Shown here: piece after piece, positions 59,222 to 64,000 of the stretch
Numbering within the stretch: the first letter of the stretch is position 1
Layout of the letters: every line of letters starts with the position of its first letter
NCBI GenBank assembly: GCA_019637685.1
Contig: JAHBVF010000011.1
Coordinates: forward strand, 1 to 64,000
Length of the DNA stretch: 64,000 bases
Reading direction: 5' to 3'
Origin: Caldilineaceae bacterium
GTDB taxonomy: Bacteria; Chloroflexota; Anaerolineae; Caldilineales; Caldilineaceae
Translations under genes and position numbers: made by a program
The notes under the pieces: generated by a model
The model's database searches: none
What the model saw: the letters and a program-made list of their open reading frames with translations, nothing else
What the model was told of the DNA's origin: nothing

Positions 59222-60598
59222 CTACAACTTTGCTACCTCCTGCATGAAAATCACACTGGCCTCGATGCCCCGGTAAAAATTCGGCAGGTGAATCTTCTCG
59301 TTAGGCGCGTGGAGATTGTCGTCGGGCAGGCCGAAGCCCAGGAAGATGAGGGGCGTGTGCAGGTGGGTCTGGAAGCTGATGGCCACGCCGATGGAGCCAC
59401 CCTCCCGCGCAAAGACGGGCGTCGCGCCAAAGGCCCGCTCATAGGCGGTGACGGCCGCGGCCAGTTGGGGCGTCTCCAGCGGCACAAGGACCGCGGGTGC
59501 GTGCTGGCGGGTGGTGACACTCACCCGGATTGTGGGCGGCGCGATTTCCTTCAGATAGGCTTCGAGCAGCCCGCCGATCTCCTCTGATTTCTGATGGGGA
59601 ACCAGACGATAGCTAATTTTGGCGTGGGCCGCGGCGGGGATGACCGTCTTGAAACCGGCGTCGATGAAGCCGCCCCACATCCCATTGATTTCCAGTGTGG
59701 GCCGCGCGCCGATGCGTTCTGTGATTGTATAGTCGGCTTCGCCCCAGGCCGCGGGCACACCGCTCTCGGCCAACAGTTCTGCTTCGCCGTAGGGAACCTT
59801 TGCCAAGGCTTCCCGCTCGGCTGGGTCCAGACCGCGCACGTCGTCGTAAAAGCCTGGCACAGCAACACTGCCGTCCGGGTTGTGGAGCGCGGCCAGCAGT
59901 TCGGCCAGGGCCTGGTTGGGGTTGTGTACCGCGCCGCCGTACATTCCGCTGTGCAGGTCCCGTCGGGGGCCGGTCACAGTCACCTCGCCGGCCCAGATGC
60001 CCCGCAGACCGTAGACGATCTTCGGTTTGTCCGGGGCCAGAATCGGCCCGTCGGAGATCAGGCAGAGGTCCGCGGCCAATTGAGCCGGGTTCGCCGCCAC
60101 ATAGCGCATAATCGCTTCGCTGCCATCCTCTTCTTCGCCCTCCACAATGAACTTCACATTCACAGGCAGCCTGCCCGTTGTCGCCAGCATAGCCTCCACC
60201 GCGGCGATGTGAATGTACGTCTGCCCTTTGTCGTCGGACGCGCCGCGCGCGAAAAGGCTGTCGCCCCGTACCGTCGGCTCGAAGGGGGGCGTCTCCCACA
60301 GGCTGAGCGGGTCCACCGGCTGCACGTCGTAATGGCCGTAGACCAGCACTGTGGCCGCGTCGCTCCCCGCGTGCAGCCAATCCGCGTAGACCAGCGGATG
60401 GCCGTCGGTAGGGATCACTTCGACATTTTCCAAGCCAGCCGCGGCCAGCTTTTCGGCCAGCCAAACAGCGGCCTGTTCCACATCCCCGCGGTGCTGGGGC
60501 TGGGTGCTCACACTGGGGATACGCAGCCAGTCGCACACCTCTTCCAGATGGCGCTGGCGGTTTTCGTGCAGATAGGCGGCAATTGTTCGATCAGTCAT
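59222..60598 (-). CDS. M20-family dipeptidase
   Basis: A 458-residue zinc peptidase of the CNDP/PepV-like M20 group. Metal motifs in order: LVYGHYDVQP (His), FARGASDDKGQTY (bridging Asp), VEGEEEDGSEAIM (catalytic Glu and metal Glu), CLISDG, and a late histidine in HAPNEKIHLPNFY. The dimerisation insert lies between. AAAGGA lies just before ATG 60598; the frame is open to 60748, but that part crosses the next gene's promoter. It probably hydrolyses dipeptides. It diverges from another M20 enzyme across 134 bases. Confidence 0.9.
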   Translation of the reverse strand: MTDRTIAAYLHENRQRHLEEVCDWLRIPSVSTQPQHRGDVEQAAVWLAEKLAAAGLENVEVIPTDGHPLVYADWLHAGSDAATVLVYGHYDVQPVDPLSLWETPPFEPTVRGDSLFARGASDDKGQTYIHIAAVEAMLATTGRLPVNVKFIVEGEEEDGSEAIMRYVAANPAQLAADLCLISDGPILAPDKPKIVYGLRGIWAGEVTVTGPRRDLHSGMYGGAVHNPNQALAELLAALHNPDGSVAVPGFYDDVRGLDPAEREALAKVPYGEAELLAESGVPAAWGEADYTITERIGARPTLEINGMWGGFIDAGFKTVIPAAAHAKISYRLVPHQKSEEIGGLLEAYLKEIAPPTIRVSVTTRQHAPAVLVPLETPQLAAAVTAYERAFGATPVFAREGGSIGVAISFQTHLHTPLIFLGFGLPDDNLHAPNEKIHLPNFYRGIEASVIFMQEVAKL

Positions 60599-60732
60599 CG
60601 GAGTTCCTTTTGGGGTATAATGGGAAAAAGACCGCAAACGGCAGACCCCGGACCGCGAGTTGAAGTCCCAGCAGCGGTCCGCGGTCGGTGATCCGTTGTC
60701 GTTCTCCCAATCCCACCCCAAAGGAGCGCCTT

Positions 60733-61947
60733 GTGTCAAATTCCGCACCCATCAGCAGCGCCGAACTCTACGAACGGGCCAAAGCCATCCAACCCAAAAT
60801 TCAGGCCTGGCGGCGGGAGATTCACCGCCACCCGGAATTGTCCTTCACCGAACACCGCACCTCCGGTCTGGTCAATGCCGAGATGATCAGCCTGGGCATT
60901 GAGACCGAAACCGAAGTGGCCAAGACCGGCGTCGTCGGACACATCCGGGGCGGCGACGGGCCGACGGTCGGCCTGCGCGCGGATATGGACGCGCTGCCCA
61001 TCACCGAAGAGAACGGTTCCGAATTTGACAGCGGTCGGCCCGGCATTATGCACGCCTGCGGCCACGACGCGCATACCGCGATGCTGCTGGGCGCGGCCAC
61101 ACTGCTCAAAGGGCTGGCTGATGAGGGACGGTTGCCCGGCCGGGTGCGCCTGCTCTTTCAGCCCAGCGAAGAGGCATCCGACGACGAGGGCAAATCCGGC
61201 GGGCTGCGGATGGTGGAGGAGGGCGCGTTGGAAGGGCTGGACGCGGTCTTCGGCATCCACGTGGACCCCACCAAAGATGTGGGCGTTGTCGCTACCCGGC
61301 CCGGCCCGTTGATGGCGGCTGCCGATGAGTTTGAGTTGACGATTCGGGGCTACGGCGGCCACGCGGCCCGACCCCAAGTTGCCAACGATCCGATTGTGCT
61401 GGCGTCGAATGTGATTCAGGCCATCCACCAGATCGTTAGCCGCCGTCTGGACCCCATCGAGCCGGGTGTGATCACAATCGGCCAGATTCACGGCGGCACT
61501 GTCAATAATGTCATCCCCGATACAGTCTATCTCAACGGGACGATCCGCTCCTTTACGCCGGAGAGCCGCCAACTGCTCCACGACGAACTGCGCCGGGCCT
61601 GTGGTGTGGCCGAAGCCCTGGGCGGCAGTTTCGATCTCACCATCAAATGGGGCTATCCGCCCACTGTGTTGGACCCGGACGCGGTGGATGTCTCCTTGCG
61701 GGCGGTTGGTGAATTTTTGGGCGAAGAGAAGGCCCAGACTGCCACACCGGTGATGGGTGCGGAAGATTTCAGTTATATGGCCCAGGCCGCGCCGGGCAGC
61801 TTTCTGCGCCTGGGAACCCACAACCCGGCCTGGCCCAAGCGCTATTTTGTACATACCTCCACCTTTCGTATGGACGAGAGCAGTCTGGCGATTGGCGCGG
61901 CCGCCCTGGCCGCGTCCGCGGTCAAGTGGATGCAGGAGAAGCGTTAG
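60733..61947 (+). CDS. M20D amidohydrolase (N-acyl/IAA-amino-acid hydrolase-like)
   Basis: A 404-residue metallo-aminoacylase. Motifs: [21 protein letters not shown], the invariant [30 protein letters not shown] (Cys/His ligands), [15 protein letters not shown] and the terminal [17 protein letters not shown]. Such enzymes cleave N-acyl amino acids or N-acetyl-diaminopimelate. GTG 60733 is the start because AAGGAG lies 6 bases upstream. The divergent M20 dipeptidase suggests joint control of peptide or amino-acid scavenging. Confidence 0.9.
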   Translation: MSNSAPISSAELYERAKAIQPKIQAWRREIHRHPELSFTEHRTSGLVNAEMISLGIETETEVAKTGVVGHIRGGDGPTVGLRADMDALPITEENGSEFDSGRPGIMHACGHDAHTAMLLGAATLLKGLADEGRLPGRVRLLFQPSEEASDDEGKSGGLRMVEEGALEGLDAVFGIHVDPTKDVGVVATRPGPLMAAADEFELTIRGYGGHAARPQVANDPIVLASNVIQAIHQIVSRRLDPIEPGVITIGQIHGGTVNNVIPDTVYLNGTIRSFTPESRQLLHDELRRACGVAEALGGSFDLTIKWGYPPTVLDPDAVDVSLRAVGEFLGEEKAQTATPVMGAEDFSYMAQAAPGSFLRLGTHNPAWPKRYFVHTSTFRMDESSLAIGAAALAASAVKWMQEKR

Positions 61948-61973
61948 AGAAACAGGACAATCACAAAAATATA

Positions 61974-62151
61974 AAGACACGGTGACTATTCAGGCCAGCG
62001 CCGGTTGAGTAGGCCACGGCAGTATGTGGCCGTATCGAAACCAAAGCGGGTAGACCCGCAAACTGGTTTCGATACGCCTGGAAACAGCCCCAGGCTACTC
62101 AACCGACGTTTGCTAACCGGCTGGCTGATGGCTGAATAGTCACAAGACACG
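61974..62151 (+). mobile_element. 162-bp MITE with 8-bp target duplication
   Basis: The element is 61982-62143. Its ends are perfect 11-bp inverted repeats (GTGACTATTCA and TGAATAGTCAC). Inside are nested inverted repeats: CGGTTGAGTAG (62002-62012) with CTACTCAACCG (62095-62105), and GTATCGAAACCAAAGCGGG (62032-62050) with 62055-62075. Immediately outside, AAGACACG occurs at both 61974-61981 and 62144-62151, an 8-bp target-site duplication. It has no coding capacity, so a transposase must act in trans. A partial relative lies at 4744-4867. Confidence 0.8.
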
Positions 62152-62430
62152 AAGAAAAGCAAAAGAAGGAGTTGTACTTTTGAGTCCACTGCAAAAAGGT
62201 GACTTCTCCCGCTGAGACGCCGAGGCGCAGAGAATTTCAGGAGAGAATCCTTCTTTTTATCCGTGTACATGCCCGGTGGGGCATAGCCAGCAATGAAAAT
62301 AGGTACGCCGATTACACAGAAGACACAGATTGCGCAGATACTATCCCTGTTTATCAGCGTTCATCCGTGGCTCGAAAGGCTTTTGACAGTAGGGCTTCTT
62401 TGGGTCGGTTCAGGCAAAGGCAGGTGTTGA
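62152..62430. other. gene-free interval with repeat fragments
   Basis: No gene is supported. It contains a GCTGAGACGCCGAGGCGCAG string near 62211-62230, of the type that recurs in many bacterial genomes, and the third copy of the dispersed repeat at 62351-62372. It presumably also holds the promoter of the lipoprotein gene at 62431. Confidence 0.45.
62351..62372 (+). repeat. dispersed intergenic repeat, copy 3
   Basis: CAGCGTTCATCCGTGG context, identical to the copies at 10894 and 29822 except for one base. Confidence 0.55.
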
Positions 62431-63171
62431 GTGAGAAAAGTATGGAACAGTGGGGTTGGGATTTTCGTCCTGGTGGCAGTGCTGCTGCTGGCGGCCTGCG
62501 GCGGAGCCGAACCTGTGCCCCTGATTTTTGGTGATCCGGTGTGGCGGAGCGGGGAAAACAGCCACTATCAGGTGACAGACCGCACGGGCAAGCTGGTGGG
62601 CACAGCGACGGTATCGCTGATCGTCGGCAACGAAGAAAGCCCCGACGGCTGGACCCTGCGTCGGGAGATCAGCGCTGGTCAGTCCGAGGTAGCGACGATT
62701 TCCCTGGCAGGCAAAGGCTATGGACCGGTCAGGAGCTATCTTTCCCGCATAGACACCAGCGGGGCCCAGCAGGTTGAGGCGGCCGTCATACGATCCCAGG
62801 TGGACATCACACTGACCAATAAGGCCGGGGCCACCACCTATGAACGGGTGAGCGTGCCCAGCGACATCCGGGATGAACGCACACTGCTGACGCTGGCCCG
62901 CACCCTGCCCCTGGCCGAGGGCTACGCCACCCGTATCAACAGTTTTATGCCTATCGTCGGCACAGTGGAAACAATGACAGTGGCGGTGGGCAAGCGGGAA
63001 CGGGTGACAGTGCCCGCCGGAACCTACGACACCTGGCTGGTGGAGTTCAGCACGCCGGACCGCACCACCCAAGCCTGGATCAGCGTGGACGCACCCCATC
63101 CGGTGGTGAAGTTTATTGACGCCCGCTCGAAGGGGCTGTTTGAATTGACGGAGTTTGTGGCGGGGGAATGA
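62431..63171 (+). CDS. DUF3108-like lipoprotein
   Basis: A 246-residue lipoprotein: GTG start, hydrophobic segment and lipobox LLAACGG (Cys about 23). The mature domain is all-beta, with VWRSGENSHYQVTDRTGKLVGTATVSL, then RERVTVPAGTYDTWLVEF and TQAWISVDAPHPVVKFIDA. This pattern of a conversion-like VPAGTYDTW motif followed by a substrate-like W(I/V)S strand is seen in DUF3108 and related periplasmic domains. The function is unknown. The next gene starts 167 bases on. Confidence 0.65.
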   Translation: MRKVWNSGVGIFVLVAVLLLAACGGAEPVPLIFGDPVWRSGENSHYQVTDRTGKLVGTATVSLIVGNEESPDGWTLRREISAGQSEVATISLAGKGYGPVRSYLSRIDTSGAQQVEAAVIRSQVDITLTNKAGATTYERVSVPSDIRDERTLLTLARTLPLAEGYATRINSFMPIVGTVETMTVAVGKRERVTVPAGTYDTWLVEFSTPDRTTQAWISVDAPHPVVKFIDARSKGLFELTEFVAGE

Positions 63172-63189
63172 CGTACTGGTGGTGGAAAA

Positions 63190-63266
63190 TTTACTGCAAA
63201 GAGGCAAATGTGTGAAGAAGCAAAGAAAAGGGAGTTCCCTCTGCTTCTCTGCCCCTTTGCAGTAAA
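63190..63266. repeat. 77-bp palindromic element
   Basis: TTTACTGCAAAGAGGCA (63190-63206) pairs, one mismatch, with 63250-63266; inside, GAAGCA...TGCTTC and AGGGA...TCCCT pair as well. It may act as a terminator for the lipoprotein gene or be a REP-type element. Confidence 0.6.
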
Positions 63267-63337
63267 AGCCGCCATCTTACCCTCATCTTGGCCAATACGC
63301 TGTACGCAATACGGAATTCTTTCGAGGAGTCTTGTCT

Positions 63338-63799
63338 ATGGATCGCTTTTCCTGGATTGTGATCAGTGCGGTGGGTTTGCTGCTGCTGGCCGCGGTGGGT
63401 GTGGCCACCCTGCGACCGAACGACAGCGCGGCAGCCCAGGAAGTCTATTTGGAGCAGGACACGCCCGATGGCGTAGTCCACGACGCTTTTGTCGCGTTTC
63501 TGCGCCGGGACACCGAGCGGATGAAGAGCTATTTTTCGCAACGGGTGCGGGAGAATTTTGACAAAGATCAGCGCTGGCCCAATATTGACTACTACCCGGA
63601 TACGGGCAACAAACGGATGCGGATCGAGAGTGTCGAGATGCAGAGTGAAGAGCGGGCCACTGTCACGATTGCCATCGACAATTACAATTCTGGTGGCCTC
63701 TTCTCCCAGAGCAATGTGTGGACCAATCGGCAGACGCTTCTGGTGGTGAAGGAAGCGACGGGCTGGAAGATCGACTCGGAGAATTTTTACTTCTACTAA
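63338..63799 (+). CDS. membrane-anchored small protein, unknown
   Basis: A 153-residue protein with an N-terminal membrane anchor (WIVISAVGLLLLAAVGVATL) and an extracytoplasmic domain of about 110 residues: DGVVHDAFVAFLRRDTERMKSYFSQRVRENF, then beta strands ending WKIDSENFYFY. The layout resembles the NTF2/SnoaL-like or DUF4878 type of cone-shaped folds. ATG 63338 has GAGGAG at 8 bases. It is followed 12 bases later by a membrane-protein gene in the same direction. Confidence 0.6.
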   Translation: MDRFSWIVISAVGLLLLAAVGVATLRPNDSAAAQEVYLEQDTPDGVVHDAFVAFLRRDTERMKSYFSQRVRENFDKDQRWPNIDYYPDTGNKRMRIESVEMQSEERATVTIAIDNYNSGGLFSQSNVWTNRQTLLVVKEATGWKIDSENFYFY

Positions 63800-63811
63800 A
63801 GGAGTCGCTCA

Positions 63812-64000
63812 ATGAGCGTCAATCCAGCGGTTGAAACAACGCAGTCCAATCGGTTGGCTCTGATCCGCCGCTTCTATCTCTACGCTGTGGTGGTGGCCAG
63901 CCTGTGGGTGATGCTGGCCACTTTCGACGACCTGACCCGGGTGCTGACGGATGCCGTATGGGCCGGAACCGGGCTGCGCGTGGGTGATGCCAGCTATCTG
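63812..64000 (+). CDS. membrane protein, DUF5671-like (partial)
   Basis: The gene runs off the window after 63 codons: MSVNPAVETTQSNRLALIRRFYLYAVVVAS with a first membrane helix (about 22-42). The RRFYLYAVV start resembles DUF5671 membrane proteins. AAAGGAG lies 7 bases before the ATG. It is likely in one operon with the preceding anchored protein. Confidence 0.5.
   Translation, partial: MSVNPAVETTQSNRLALIRRFYLYAVVVASLWVMLATFDDLTRVLTDAVWAGTGLRVGDASYL

Noticed and set aside
1..64000. tRNA, rRNA, CRISPR arrays, prophage or autonomous transposase genes
   Set aside because: I looked on both strands and found no cloverleaf, rRNA stretch, repeat-spacer array, phage module or transposase that I could support by eye; a dedicated scan could still find a tRNA.

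Overview
The window is high-GC, gene-dense bacterial DNA. The gene families point to a member of the Chloroflexota (Anaerolineae/Caldilineae/Ardenticatenia side): SpoVS proteins without any visible sporulation genes, several STAND NTPases with HTH or SARP-type input domains, WD40 repeats, very large secreted beta-helix proteins, threonine/proline-rich 'TPT' linkers, and secreted proteins ending in a short (Y/F/W)LP(V/L)V tail. This placement is an inference; no rRNA or tRNA gene was found to confirm it.

Layout. 1-3.4 kb: a c-type cytochrome lipoprotein diverges from a small exported Met/His-rich protein, which is followed by an overlapping OmpR-type response regulator/histidine kinase pair whose sensor domain is also Met/His-rich. 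3.4-9.5 kb (minus strand): an ANKH-like membrane transporter, an 8-oxoguanine deaminase-type amidohydrolase, a DUF983 protein, a GNAT acetyltransferase, a quinate/shikimate-dehydrogenase-like protein and an alpha-oxoamine synthase. 9.7-17.8 kb (plus): an alpha/beta hydrolase, dTDP-4-dehydrorhamnose reductase, a family 2 glycosyltransferase, a PD-(D/E)XK-like nuclease tightly coupled to a HerA-like ATPase, and a lipoprotein. 17.8-23.8 kb: a 1411-residue SARP-STAND-WD40 protein diverges from a DJ-1-like/SpoVS fusion. 23.8-34.9 kb: Uup-type ABC-F, a Gfo/Idh/MocA oxidoreductase, a LysM polysaccharide deacetylase, an MFS transporter, Tex, a Nudix/NrtR-like protein, a broken toxin-antitoxin-like pair and an aldo/keto reductase.

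35-54 kb is a secretome island: a 4017-residue four-module beta-helix protein, two exported caspase-fold-like peptidases and a tail-fibre-like protein. Three of the four share the C-terminal tail. 54-59 kb holds a second SpoVS gene diverging from an HTH-STAND NTPase with a separately encoded TPR partner, a small secreted peptide, and a paralogous HTH-STAND. 59-64 kb: two divergent M20 peptidases, a 162-bp MITE with an 8-bp target duplication, a DUF3108-like lipoprotein, a small anchored protein and a truncated membrane protein.

Main second-look items: both SpoVS-domain genes are divergently paired with STAND NTPases; three promoters carry direct repeats with an 11-bp period; palindromic or tandem repeats are inserted in frame in three conserved proteins (histidine kinase, Uup, Tex); a bacterial relative of the animal transporter ANKH is present; secreted proteins share a C-terminal tail; and a TumE-like toxin reading frame is cut by one stop codon.
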